DNA of 64,000 nucleotides from Pisaster brevispinus (GCA_023634235.1 JAMKCF010000007.1:19784592-19848591), one strand, 5' to 3'; positions 1 through 11,574 are shown, numbered from the stretch's first letter. Numbers and translations: made by a program. Notes: a model not told the origin generated them from the letters alone.

Positions 1-149
1 ATGGAATCACCTCTCTGGTGATTGGAGCTCTTGGATCAGTGTAACAATGATGTATTGTGAGGAAAGACTTTTTTACTACTAGAGTTTTTTTTTTAACTGC
101 ATTTCAGATTTGAGACTTAGGGTGTGGGATTTCACTGTACAATGTCAAT

Positions 150-450
150 AGTCTCAGGCCAAGCGGTCAAGCACACAAGACTCAAGCTCTGGTGTTCTGA
201 TCAGCAGAGTGTGGGTTCAAGCTCCTCATGACATTTGAGTCCTTAAGCAAGACACTTAACCACTACCGCTTAGTCCCTTGGATAGGATTAAAGCCAAGCG
301 GTCCCATGTGTTGTGTTATGCACATAAAATAACCCAGTACACTTAGTGTTAAGAGACGGAGTTTGCCCTGGTGTATTCTGGTTGGCCGCAGATTGTGCTG
401 CATCACCTTGTAAACCTTTACAAAGTGCTGTACAATTGGGACTCATAATT
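150..450 (+). mobile_element. tRNA-derived SINE, body type A
   Basis: The head has a GGCCAAGCGGTCAAGC A-box-like stretch, the CTCAAGCTCTGGTGTT anticodon region seen in other copies and a degraded B box. It is followed by the shared segment around CCTTAAGCAAGACACTTAACC and then a body ending near a TGCTGTACAATTGGG tail. The same body recurs at 39895-40085, 47318-47596 and 56426-56740. The best-preserved head (56426) folds like a tRNA-Leu(CAA). This copy is diverged and its ends are approximate. Confidence 0.75.
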
Positions 451-489
451 CATAACTCTGCATACCTGTAGTAAACAAGAAAAGTCGTG

Positions 490-1390
490 TTTGTTAAACA
501 CAAATGCCCCGCAAGCCAGTTCGTTTCACAACATTTGACCTATGTGGTCTAAAAATAGGAGGTGTCTGTATCTCGAGACCAAGCCACACACCAGTTCATA
601 TGCCAAGTCCTTTTAAAATTATCACTGGACCACATTTTTTTTGTAGGCATAAAATAATTTAATTTTTGCCATAATACATTGAACATACAATTGACCTTGG
701 GAGGCGGAGGCGGAGGCAGGGGGGGGAACAATATACTTCTAAGGGATTTGAAACAATTTACATGTGAAATGAAACATAGAAAAGAATGCAATGCTGTAGT
801 AAGTTGCACAAGAATAGTTGCATGTTAGATTGTTACTGGTTTGGATGAACTAGTGGTGCAGATGGAACATTTAAATTTAAACCTGCCAGAAAAGAAAACC
901 ATGAAAGAAAGTTGCAATTAGGGGAAGGGGTGGGGAGGGTTGGGTTGGGTTGGAACAGGAGGAGAAGATGCTGGGTGGGGAGGAGGGGTGGGGACGGCAG
1001 GGGTCCCCATACATGAAAGTGGCAACACACTAAGTTTGGAGATAATATGCCACGTCCTTCAAACAAAGTTTGGAGTTGATATGACAAGTCCTAGTCGAGG
1101 TATTGCTCAGACAGCATTTCTTTTGTTTTAGCCATAATGACCTTGACATTTGACGGGGGGGGGGGGGGGGTCCACAAACAATAGACTTTTGAGGGACCCA
1201 AAGACCAATCCACAAACCAAGTTTGCAGTTAATATGCAAAGTTCATCTCAAGTTATCAAGTGTTTTAGCCATAATGACCCCGACATTTGACCTAAGGGGT
1301 ATCAATAACAACAGGCTTCTGGGGGGAATCCCATGACCAATCCAAACACCAAGTTTTGAGTTGACATTTGAGTCCTCCTTGAGTTACAAT
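490..1390. repeat. diverged tandem repeat block with poly(G) tract
   Basis: Several diverged copies of a unit are visible. Recurring phrases are GCCATAATGACC followed by a CATTTGAC motif, and ACCAAGTTT-GAGTTGATATG-like stretches near 1035, 1070, 1215 and 1350. A run of 16 G lies at 1155-1170. No credible coding region is present. Unit length is uneven, so this is a decayed array or nested insertions. Confidence 0.5.
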
Positions 1391-1412
1391 TTGCATGCAA
1401 GCACACACACAC

Positions 1413-1897
1413 ACACAAGTGTGTAAACACCTCCAATCGGGGACCTCCCTTTGTCCCTCTTTTGTTTGGACTCTAACTTTTTGGCAACAGCTCCCATTGG
1501 TTTTGTACACAATTTCTAACTGGGGACCTTTACCCAACCGGGGACCCTATTGTCCTCTTTTGTTATAGGTCCCCGGTTTGAATGTGAAAACAAACTCACA
1601 CACACACACGCAAACACACACACACAGCCATACAACACCATAACACATATTCACGCATACACGAACACGCACACACGCACACAAACACACACCCACACAC
1701 ACAAGTGTGTAAACACCTCCAATCGGGGACCTCCTATTGTCCCTCTTTTGTTTGGACTCTAACTTTTTAGCAACAGCTCCCATTGGTTTTGTACACAATT
1801 TCCAACTGGGGACCTTTACCCAACCGGGGACCCTATTGTCCTCTTTTGTTATAGGTCCCCGGTTTGAATGTGAAAACAAACTCACACACACACACTC
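1413..1897. repeat. two direct copies of a ~195 bp segment separated by CA-rich DNA
   Basis: The segment 1413-1608 is repeated at 1703-1897, an offset of 290. Both copies run from AAGTGTGTAAACACCTCC through TATAGGTCCCCGGTTTG to a (CA)n tract. They differ at only a few bases, so the duplication is recent. The intervening 1609-1702 is (CA/CACG)-rich simple sequence. Long open frames here come from the simple repeat and are not genes. Confidence 0.85.
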
Positions 1898-2116
1898 GGA
1901 AGGACATGTCGGAAACAGTATGCCCCTTCGGTGGCTTCGCCAACCGCGGGGCATAAAAAACAATAAGTCAATATCAGCACCACGAGCGCCCATCTGTGGT
2001 GGACACCAGCACTTCATACGTGTTTATCATTATCATTATTAGTAAGCATGAATTATCTGATTTGATTCTTTAAGAACATTGGAGTTTGTTTCTGAAACAC
2101 ACAAGTTAAGACTCAC

Positions 2117-4564
2117 CTTAAGGATGGTGTTGTAGTTAATCGTATCTGGATGCATCCAGTGGACAAGATTCAGCATTATCTCTAATGTCTTCATGTCACC
2201 ACTATATTGGTCTCGCAGGTTGATGTACTGCACCTAAACAACAAATAACAAGAGTTCATTGTGAGTATCATTTTATTTTTATTTCATCTTATCACAGCGT
2301 GCAAAAGAAAGATCACATTTTCCTTTGTGCTGGTAACTCCTTGAGTCGGGTTAATGTCAATTTTATGTAAAGCGCCTGTAAGCATTTGTCTTTTAAATGG
2401 TTTTAGCGCTATATAAATGTTTTATTATTATTATTATTATTACGTCCCGTAGCCTTAGATTTCAAAGGTCATTCTGAGAATCCTCGCTGTTCCCAAAAGT
2501 ACCGCCTTCTGTAATAGATCTACCCTCACATTTGTCCCTATTTCCTCTAGATGTTTCCCCAGAGCTTTTGGAATGGTGCCAAGTGCTCCAACCACCACAG
2601 GGACTACTTTCACCTTCACCTGCCAAATCTTACGGTGTTCCCTGGCCAGGTCTTGGTACTTTTGGATCTTTTCTGTCTCCTTTGAAGCTACCCTTATATC
2701 ACCCGGCACAGCTATGTCAATTAGATGACACATCTTCCTCGTCTTATGTAAGACTACAACATCCGGACGCCTATGTTCTATAACCTATAAACATCTTACC
2801 TTGACTGCTACTTGTTGGTCATCATGAGTAACTGCACGATGAACTTGGGCCAGACTTGCTGCAGCTATTGGTTGTGGATCAAACTCCTTGAACATCTCAT
2901 CTGGTTTGCAGTTGAAGTCTTCTTGAAATAACTGATCCAGCTTTATATAAAGGTACAGTTCATCAAAGTTGTATTCAATATGAAATGTAGCACTGTTACC
3001 AACGACTGTGTTTAAATGCATACAACAATTCAGGCCACAATTTAACTATGAAAAAGTAGGCATGAGCTAATGGAGATTGAGACTTCCGCAATTCTCAAGT
3101 ACGGTAACTACTAGTGTTTTAGATCAAGAGATAAGACAAGTCCTGAGACTTTTCTGTAGCGGGTATTATTCATGTTTTATTTGTTTACTGCTCCTGTTCT
3201 TTCTTCAGACCTGTCCTTTTGACCTCCTTCAGGTTTTGGTCTATGTCTCCTCCTTCTAATTTTGATAATGAAATAATTTTAATTATCCTAAAACTATCGA
3301 TCTACTGCATCAGTCTCAAGTTCTAATGGTTGAATCATCGGAGTATGGGTTCAAGTCCGGTCATGACACTTGTGTCCTTGAGCAAGGCACTTAACCATAA
3401 TTGCTTCTCTTAACCCGGGTGTATAAATTGGAACCTGAGAGGGATGAGACAGTGTTATGTTAGTGCTAATTTAAACAGCTTGGGGTTGTGTGCTCCCCAG
3501 GGAGTTGAGAAAGTTAGAGGAATGGTCTAAAAGTATGCCTGATGAGTAGGGATAACAAGGCTGTAATGCGCCTTGATCTAGCTACTAGGATATGTGCGCT
3601 ATTTAAGAACCAATAATCATTATTATAATCAGAATACCTCTTTGTATTCTCTTGTCAGTGCTTTATCATGCAATATGGACAGTTTCAGTAGAATCTCCTT
3701 AGGCAGGACATAGTTTGCAGTTACCAGGACCTGTCCAAGCTTGATGTACATTCCCCTGTTTGTCAGACAACCTTGGAGGATCCGATCCCCAGTGCGTTCA
3801 TTGCAGGCAGTGAACGCCTTCCGGTATTCATCCGTTCCTTCATCAAGCTTCCACAGACTCCATTTGTAGTCCAGAGAGATGACGGACCCAATATAAAATG
3901 TCCTACACGAAAAAAAGGATTTCAAAATCATACTGCTGTGAGTTTCTAGTAATCTTTTGTTATACTTATATCATGTAGAATGCATCCCTCTTACGAGATT
4001 TTGTCCAAGAATCTGCTGCATTGTAGCATCTATCTGTCTTTGACTGTATCAATTGTGTGATTCGAGTATTGATATAAAATATATCTGCTCAAGAACGCTG
4101 GGTAATGGGTTCAAATCCCATCTTAGTATGTCTGATTTTTCTTTTCCAACAGGAAATACAGTGCTTATCCATAATCAGGGAGATTTTTCAGATTTGTTCA
4201 TCAGGACTTGGAAATATTGGTTAATTTTCTAGGAAAGTTGGCAGCTCTACATTGAAGCTGGCTCTATTAATAGTTGAACCCTACCCATCTTCTTGAACTT
4301 GTCAGAGAGAAAACAAGAAGCAATGTTCCCGCCCCTTGGGCGCTGCCGTCAGGTAAGGAATTGCAATTACCTGAAAAACCTGACAAAGCCTTGTCCGGTG
4401 ACATAAACTTTCCTTCGCCTCGTGCTGTCCAACACTGTATATGCTCCAAGGCCAACGAGAGGCACCAGGACAACGCCTGCCAAGGTGCGTCTGAAAATAC
4501 GCCATCTTGAATTTCTTGGTCTCACTCCCTCTGGTCCAGAGCTTTTTAACCTCGTCACTGAATT
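2117..4564 (-). CDS. ADCK5: ADCK5, aarF-domain (UbiB-family) atypical kinase, partial: four internal exons
   Basis: Exons, 5' to 3' on the minus strand: 4371-4564, 3638-3902, 2800-2940 and 2117-2233. All have AG/GT borders and the phases join, giving 239 codons. The product matches ADCK5 better than ADCK1. A basic N-terminal stretch with a hydrophobic segment ([16 protein letters not shown]) comes first, then VISLDY, the KxGQ motif (YIKLGQ), the Ala-rich nucleotide loop ([10 protein letters not shown]) that replaces the usual glycine loop, the VAVK lysine, and QYINLRDQ. UbiB proteins are atypical kinases/ATPases; COQ8 relatives act in coenzyme Q synthesis, and the role of ADCK5 itself is poorly known. 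The remaining ~330 residues, with the catalytic HxDPHPGN-type region, are expected left of base 1. An in-frame stop at 4592-4594 and no ATG in exon 4371-4564 mean the start codon lies in an upstream exon. Confidence 0.93.
2280..2445 (+). mobile_element. retroposon 3' tail with (TTA)n end
   Basis: The stretch has a TGTAAAGCGCCTGTAAGC segment, then GCGCTATATAAATG and a (TTA)n run. GCGCTAT-TAA plus an ATT/TTA microsatellite is a common 3' end of invertebrate SINEs and LINEs, and similar tails occur at 3590-3630 and 57000-57045. It lies inside an ADCK5 intron. Confidence 0.55.
2455..2786 (-). mobile_element. non-LTR retrotransposon (LINE) C-terminal ORF fragment
   Basis: An open frame on the minus strand reads through [38 protein letters not shown] and LLGTARILR, ending at a TAA. 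From memory this motif series is the C-terminal tail of LINE polymerase proteins frequently mis-annotated as genes in marine invertebrates. The upstream reverse transcriptase is missing, so this is a 5'-truncated insertion. It sits within the ADCK5 intron, a few bases after the donor of exon 2800-2940. Confidence 0.7.
3308..3630 (+). mobile_element. tRNA-derived SINE, body type B
   Basis: The decayed head has a B box (GGGTTCAAGTCCGG) followed by CTTGTGTCCTTGAGC. The body is recognised by GGTGTATAAAT and CTCCCCAGGGAG, and it ends with GCGCTATTTAAGAACC and ATTATT. The body is shared with 39530-39735. The tail ends immediately beside the splice donor of ADCK5 exon 3638-3902 (donor 3631-3637). 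Confidence 0.75.
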
Positions 4565-4619
4565 CTTTAAAGAAATATTACAAATAGATTTTCAATTTGG
4601 AAAGTTTGTGTAGAAACAC

Positions 4620-7490
4620 AAGGTTTTGAATTCATCCACAGACAACTTTTCTACCATTTTGGATGCTTTAAGGTACGTCATTGTTTTGTTTTTGTCATTG
4701 TAATGCTGATTTATAGGCAAAATTATCAAGAAAGATACAATATACAATTTATTTTTTTTTGCTTTTCTGTGTGCTTTCTGTTTTGGTTGCTGGGTTAGTT
4801 TTCTTGTTACTTTTCTTTTCTTGTGTGCTTTTTTGTATTTTCTGTAGGTTTAGATATCATTATTTTTTGCTTTTGTAAAGCTTATCAATGCTGCTGCTTT
4901 AATATGTGCTACATACTTTTATTATTCAAGTCACATGTGAAAGTTTCAGTTGAATACAGTGCCTGCTTTTTAAGAAAACAGCAAAAAAAGGTCATGGTGT
5001 TTTCATCAAGAACATTGAATCCAATCACTTTTAGCGAGGTGACAGTGGGTACCAACTGCATCTCTAGCCCTATTGAGGGCAGAATTCAAACGGGCACCAC
5101 AAAAATTTCCAAAAGTTGGCTGCATGCAATCTTTGGAAGTTCAAATTTGTTGACATACTGTTATTGATCTCTAATCGATTGATTAGATTGGACTGAGGGC
5201 TGCACTAGTAAACTGATAATGATTAATATGGAATCAGGAATGCCCAGTTTGGTGAGTTGCCAAAAAGCACTTGATGCACTTTGTAACTTCAATTTTAATT
5301 TCAATTGGAATTATCTTAATCTTCCATCATTCATCACAACTATCCTCACCCCTGTATTGTTTTAATTTAAATACCTTTATTCCAGCATGTGTTGCTTTTG
5401 TATTTCCAGATGTTTTCAACACTTGAGAAATGCCTCTGTGAAGAAATTTGGGGAAGAAAAAAGAAGCCCTTGCTGCTGCTGCCATGGTGATGTTCTTGTC
5501 TTATTTCAGTCTAGAAACAAAAAGTTTGTTAAAAGTTCTAATTTTTATCATAATTTAAAAGTACCTGAAATACTTCTGGATCATTTTCTTTGTTCCAAAT
5601 CACCATAATATGTTCTGTCTGTAATGTCAATAGAAAAGTATGAAACTAGACTAAACTCATGTTGGGATAAACTAATGCCTCTAACCTGTATTCCTCTTAA
5701 ACTATTCCTCTCTCCGATCTGTATTTTGCTTCCAGTGAGATACCATCTCTGAGAAGACTTTGATAACTTACTGGTGGCATCAACTTCAAAATGTAAATAA
5801 AGTGGCGGCCGTTGAAACGCATCAGCCATGCTCACCGCCACAAATGATGGATATCATTTCATTTCATTTCTTAATTCTGGTTGTGAAGCCTAAGGGCTCT
5901 AAGGAAAGCGAACTTAATATTTATACTAGCCAAAAACCCCATGGAGAGAAAGACAAAGAAAGGAAGTTTCAGTTTTAGATGTGGGAGGAAAACCCCAGAC
6001 AATTATTATGACAGGGAAAATTAAAAACGCACACAGTCAAGTAGAGACTGAAAACCCAATCCACATAGTGCCCCAGCAGGATTCAAACCCAGGTCCTGGA
6101 TGTTTTTGGAAATCAAAAACCTTCTCTAATCAATGTTACACTTTCAAATTGTGAAGGATTTTGTTGGGGTGTTTTTTTTTTTGGGGGGGGGGGTTGGGGG
6201 TTGGGGGGGGGTTTCACTTTAGAACCGTCTATAAATTTTGTGAGTCTTTAGGGAAAGTAGTTACAAGTTTTTCCCTAGATCCAGTTTCATATAACTTCTC
6301 AAGCATAAAATATAGCTTAAAAATGATACCAGTCACAAATAGTACATGAGAAATAGTTTTGTGCCTAGTATTAGTAACATTTTTCTGTTAAGCATAAATT
6401 TGATGTGTTTGGTTAACTTGTTTGTATTTAAGATGAAATTGGGCCCTGATTGCACATTGAATTGGGTTGCTAACAATCCATATGATTCAACCAACAGAGA
6501 AAGGCTCTACAATCCAACCAATATTAAAAACTAGGAAAACAAATGTGGTATTATCACTATTTACTAATTAATTCTGTTTTGATGACGTGCTTCAAAAACG
6601 TAAGGAAATTTCAAGCCAATGCATCTGGAGCTCCCTGCTCAGATAGCCCCCCCTATTATGTCTTTGTTTTACTTCCAGCCCCTCCCCCCCCAAACACAAT
6701 GCAAATGTCTGATTATGCCACTATATCACTCAGTGATAATATTTTTTTTTACAGAATGGTTGTTACTTTATCTTCTGAAAGTTCTCACAAAACAAACAAA
6801 ACAAAAGATCTTTAACTAGGAAAGAGAATGGCTGATAGTGATAGTACTCTGATACTGCAAGAAAATGACAAAACGATAAATGTTGTCCCTTATTTTGTTT
6901 TAATATTTATACAGTTACAAAGGATCGTGTCCAACCCTTACGTTGTGGGAAATGGACCTAGGCAACGAATGTTTTCAAAAGTAAGTCTTCAAGCACAGGC
7001 ACACAGAGGCAAAATATTACTACAACTGATTAATCATAGAAGAAGTTATGGCTGTGATGTGGTTAATTTTCGTTCAGAAATCAGGAGATTTTGATGATCT
7101 TGATCGATCTTGATTGGTCTTGATGATTTGAATTGAAGTTGAAGATTGTAAATGTAAATAATACCTACCTTGCACACAAACCAACCCGATCGCTGAGATC
7201 TGAGGTGCGGCGGCTGAGAAAATCTTGAAGTTTGGACTCACACACTACATACAAATCTCCTTTTCTTGAGCATCATTGTATAACCAAAACATAGTCATAA
7301 GTTTGCTCTAAAAAATGATGTAATTTAACGTCTAATTGACAGCACGCTACCTATTGCGTGTTATGTAAACAACTAAAGAGCGCCACCAAGAGTTGTAAAA
7401 CTTTTACCAAGTGGGCGGGGCCGGATGTGGTGTGTGAACATCCTCAGAAATAATGTTTCAAAATCAATTATTTTTCCCTTTTTAAAAACA
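4620..7490. other. gene-poor stretch with dispersed repeats (putative ADCK5 5' intron)
   Basis: I see no convincing exon here. A dispersed repeat at 4680-5165 (CACATGTGAAAGTTTCAG core) is related to 7690-8230, 19905-20170 and 48485-48615. A second at 5970-6110 (GGGAGGAAAACC core) is related to 15603-15735 and 54765-54900. G runs lie at 6183-6193 and 6203-6211. A CpG-containing patch with an Sp1-type GC box (GGGCGGGGCC, 7413-7422) lies close to the candidate first exon of ADCK5. Confidence 0.5.
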
Positions 7491-7494
7491 ATAC

Positions 7495-7515
7495 CTGACT
7501 AAAAAGTCTTGACAT
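7495..7515 (-). CDS. ADCK5: candidate ADCK5 first coding exon (7 codons)
   Basis: The minus strand has an ATG opening MSRLFSQ followed directly by a CAG/GTATTG donor in phase 0, exactly the phase needed by exon 4371-4564. The joined start, [18 protein letters not shown], is Arg/Ser-rich without acidic residues, as expected of a mitochondrial presequence. This is inference from phase and composition only; so short an exon could arise by chance. It implies a 2.9 kb first intron. Confidence 0.35.
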
Positions 7516-9377
7516 GCTTGATGCACAAGAAAAGCGGCTTTTGGACACTGACTACAGAACTTCAGAAGACATAATGATAGAACTTTTCAGGTACTGGTAA
7601 GTTCACAAATTATTTTATTAAAATTTATTTTTTCGAGTATTATTTAATTTTAAGTAACAATTTAATTCAAAGGTTACGCTAGGGTCTTAAAAAAAGAAGA
7701 AAAACAAATTACTTTGATGGTCGTTGAAGTAAATATTACAGAGAAGCACAGTGCCACAGTTGCTGGGTCTAGATAGAGTAAATGACCCCATTTTTTGTTG
7801 TCTGAAGCCTACTTTGTTAAAACTTGTTAAGATAAGAAATCAATAACAAAGTATGTCAACAAATTTGAATCTCCAAACATTGCCTGCAGGTGACTTGGGG
7901 AAATTTCCTTGGTGGGCAGGGGGGGGGGGGCAAGAGCTGTGTGGCTTTGGCGGTAGCATTTAAATTCTGCCCTCAATACAAATAGACATAAATAGGCATA
8001 TGGGACTCCTTATTTTAGTTGGCAGTAGTGATGGTTTGCCCCAAAATTTACAGAATACAAACAGAAATGCAGTTAGCACCCGCTGTTACCTCACACAGTA
8101 CTTACGGATGGATTTGACATTCTTGATGAATATGCTGTGCCAGTTTTATGCTGTTTTCTCAACAAGTATTTCTCACTGCATTTGACAAACTTTCACATGT
8201 ACTTTTCTTTATAAATTTGCCTATAAATCAGTATTACTTTGACAAAAACCAAGCGATAAACTTATCTGACATTATTCACCATTCCCTTTCAGAACCATCG
8301 TAGTATTTCATTACCAAGTGCGCCTAATATCACTGCTCTATATTTTTAATTCTCCGAGAAATCTTGAATATTAATTCTTAAATTTGCCTTGTACGTTTGT
8401 TAAGAATTTCATCCTTTTTGGCTTTTAGCTAAAAGGAGACTGGAATTGAATGGTTAACAATGATTTCCTTTTCAAAATCAGAGCTGCCGACTCTCCCTGT
8501 TTTTGCAATTAGGCTTCCTGGAAATAAACCAATATTTTCATGTTCTGGTGAACAAATTTGAACACCTTCCCGAGAAAGGAAACTTGTCCCCCTTTATGTT
8601 GAATGTAATTCTAAACACCTCACTGATTGCTAAAATCTCCCGGATTGCAAGATGCAAATGTTGGCAGCTTTGCAAAAGTGACAACGAAGTGGAGACTGTT
8701 CACTCTTTACAAAAATGTCAACTTGGCAGTGCTTGGCACTATAGCACTAAGACTAAGAGTACAAATAACACAAGACTGAAAAATGAAGAAAAAAAAGTTG
8801 ATAAATCATTTATTACACACAAAGTATACTTTATTAACTTTTAATAACAATAGCTATATTCTTTCAGAGACATTTATGTTTAAACTACTGCCTTGTGCAA
8901 GACAAATTCATGCCTGGAATTACACAGAGGCCAAGGCGTCTGTTGCCCTGGTCTAAGTCTTGGTGCCCCTTAACTAAGTTAAAAGTTTCCCGTAGACCCA
9001 AGATTTTACAATGAAAGTGCCCTTTCTTTGCAAACTGAAAATGGCCTTGACCTATAAAAGATGGAACTCCAGGCCTGAAAATTATCACCAAACACTTGAT
9101 CAATTTGGTTTTTGATCTTCTAAAGATAATAATGAATCATAACATTCAGTAAGTTAGAGTTATAAATATAAATGACTCTGCGTATTGCACTTGCCCTAAA
9201 TATACTAGGGCTCTATTTTAACCTTATATGACCCATTATTTTATATTGAAATTTCAAATGCCTACTTTAGTTTCTTTTATTGATTCAAGAAAGTAAAAAT
9301 ATTTTGTTTAAGATATTGCACACACAAAAACTGCCAATGATTAAAAACTAAAACTGAGTTATTGTCAGGAGATTGAC
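7516..9377. other. intergenic DNA with dispersed repeats
   Basis: No gene is recognised. A repeat at 7690-8230 contains a 12-G run at 7919-7930 and a CAAGTA...TTTCACATGT end shared with 19905-20170. Another repeat at 8905-9090 shares its edges (AACTCCAGGCCT; GGTGCCCCTT) with 54525-54660 and 59345-59515. The short ORFs inside these are repeat-derived. Confidence 0.5.
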
Positions 9378-9470
9378 ATTAAAGGGGCTGTGTCATCATG
9401 ATCAAAGCAGGCCTGTGGCTGTACATGGAATTATAGCCTGCTTTGATCATGACAACACAGCCCCTTTAAT
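9378..9470. repeat. 35 bp-arm hairpin at the 3' end of the zinc-finger pseudogene
   Basis: The arms 9378-9412 and 9436-9470 are inverted repeats with two mismatches around a 23 bp loop. The outer ends are ATTAAAGGGGCTGTGT and its complement; the inner ends are GATCAAAGCAGGC and its complement. It could be a very small MITE or an RNA hairpin downstream of the pseudogene. Confidence 0.85.
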
Positions 9471-9486
9471 TTACGCCCATTAGCCA

Positions 9487-10830
9487 TCACTTGGTGTGGG
9501 CACTCTGATGTCTTTTCTGACTGGCCTCCCATGAAAATGCCTTGCCACAAACATCACAAACAAATGGTTTCTCATTAGTGTGGACCCTGTGATGCCTTGT
9601 TAGTGCACTTTCACATGAGAAAGATTTATCACAAATGTCACGGGCAAATGGTTTCTGTTTAGCATGGAAACACTGATGAGCTGTTAGATTGACGTTCCTT
9701 GCGAAAGTTTTCCGGCAAATATTACAAACAAATGGTTTTTCATTTTCATGGATAGTCTGATGGTCTCCGAGACTGCCCTGATCTGGAAAGGATTGATTGC
9801 AAACATCACAAACAAACAATATCTGTCTGATGTGGAGATGCTCATGCCTTCGGCGGTTGTTTTTTACTTGAGAAGGCTTTTCCACAAATCTTACATGTGG
9901 TTTGATGTTTGAATGGAGGAACTGATGCCTCGTGAGACTGGTTTCTCGTGAGAGGGATTAATCACATGTGCCACAATGAAATAGTTTGGTTTTGGTGTGG
10001 ATACTCCGGTGAGACCTCAGGTTACTGTTCCACATAAAATGTTTCCCACAAATTTTACAAAAACAAATGGTTTATCCTTTTTGTGGAGCCTCTGATGTTT
10101 CAATAGACTAGTCTCGTAGAAAAAAGATTGATCACAAACGTTAATGTGAATGTTTTCGCTTTGGTGTGGAGGTTGTGATGCACTGTCAGACTGCAGATTC
10201 GGGAAAAGGCCGCCCCACAGTACTCACACATGTATGACTTTTGGTTTGAGTGGACCACCTGGTGCTGTTTAAGACAAGTATTGTTTAAGAATGTGTTATT
10301 ACATAAGTACATACAAACAGGTTCACCTTAGAGTGGACCCACTGATGGGATGTTATTCTGTATCTTCGTCTGAAACCTTTGCCACAAAAGTTACAAATGA
10401 ATGGTTTTTGAGTTAAATGGAGCAGGTGATGCTGTTTGAGATTGTTTCTAGAATAGAAGCCATTATGACATATATCACATGTAAAAGGTCGCTCCTTGCT
10501 GTGAACACTCTCATGCCTTCTTAGACTGCTATGCCAGGTGAAGGTTTTCCCAAACATGTTTACAAACATGGTTTTTCAGTTGTGTGGACCCTCTGATGAT
10601 GTCTAAGGTTCCATTCGAAAATAAAGTTTTTCCTGCATTGGTTACACAGGAACGGTTTCTCCTTGCTGTGGACCCACTGATGCGATCGCAGCCTGGTATT
10701 CCATGCAAAAGTTTTCCCATAAATATGACAAGCGAAACGGTTTTGTGTGGATCTTCTTATGGATTTTGAAAACTCTTCGATTCGAGAAGCCACTGTCACA
10801 TACGGTGCATAGAAATGGTTTCTCCATAAT
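9487..10830 (-). pseudogene. C2H2 zinc-finger pseudogene
   Basis: At least nine C2H2 finger remnants are readable on the minus strand, but in successively different frames: 10735-10827, about 10560-10720, 10285-10569, 10100-10312, a scrambled part at 9886-10099, then 9487-9885. Several fingers have lost ligands: CHIYGKTF has Tyr for the second Cys and FARDICDK has Arg for the first. Linkers of the TNEKPFVCDVCGKAF kind match the intact gene at 16349, suggesting a paralogue. There is no start region; homology begins next to the inverted-repeat element at 10831, which probably truncated it. The multiple frameshifts make it very unlikely to be functional. Confidence 0.82.
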
Positions 10831-11574
10831 ATATCGTCACCGTTTTCACGAAGGGACAATTTGTCCCCTGAAGCCAAAAATGTATGTTTGGAGAAAACCG
10901 CGTTTGAAGTTATGATGATTTTGAAATCACTGGTTGGTTGACTTTTCACTATTTAATCTTTGAAATTTTTACATATCAGGAAACTAGAGATCCTAAATCA
11001 TACAAATCTGTTTCCAATTTTGTCCATAACAGTTTAATTAATGAGTAATTATTCAATTAACAAAATGTTCTCTTCGTGAAACTGTGCAAAACGTGGTCTG
11101 TGTGCAGCGCGTCGTGTTTAAAAACGAATTGGCTGTTCGTGAAAACGCAAAAGCCGGAGCACTTACTTTTTACGCTGTGCCAGGGGAAAAAACCACGCGT
11201 TAGAGCAATACACAAATTGGCTCTTCGTGAAAACAAAAAAACAAGTTTGGGGCGCGCGCATAAAACATTGTAGGTCAAAGTTTTTGGCACTTCGTGAAAA
11301 CGCAAAAAGCCGGAGCACTCGTATTTGGCGCTGTGCCAGCCGTGTCTTCAACGCACAAAAAGGATTTTGGCTCTTCGGGAAAACGCAATTCCAGGTTTTT
11401 TAGGTTTTTGTCTTTCACCATCTTAGCATAATTAAGAAACTAGACAACTTTTAGGTCTATAAATTAGTCAATTGTTAGATACCGTTAAACTAAATCGAAA
11501 CCACCAAAAAAATCCAAATGAGTTTTTTATAGATTTTTTACGTTATTGTCCCTTCATGAAAACGGTGACGATAT
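10831..11574. mobile_element. ~744 bp element with 30 bp terminal inverted repeats
   Basis: The end 10831-10860 (ATATCGTCACCGTTTTCACG...) is the inverse of 11545-11574 with one mismatch. Inside are about five copies of a CTTCGTGAAAACGCAAAA motif (near 11069, 11133, 11222, 11288 and 11371), two followed by a shared GCCGGAGCACT phrase. No transposase is visible. A non-autonomous DNA element or foldback element is the simplest reading. Confidence 0.7.

Noticed and set aside
1547..2017. 156-codon frame across (CA)n sequence
   Set aside because: The peptide is mostly Val/Cys repeats from the dinucleotide run and spans a duplicated repeat.
5751..5841. First exon of ADCK5 ending at a GTAAGT donor (minus strand)
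   Set aside because: The donor is in phase 1 while exon 4371-4564 must be entered in phase 0, and the peptide is not leader-like.
8503..8844. 113-codon open frame near 8.5 kb
   Set aside because: No recognisable motifs; short, low-complexity C-terminus, flanked by dispersed repeats.
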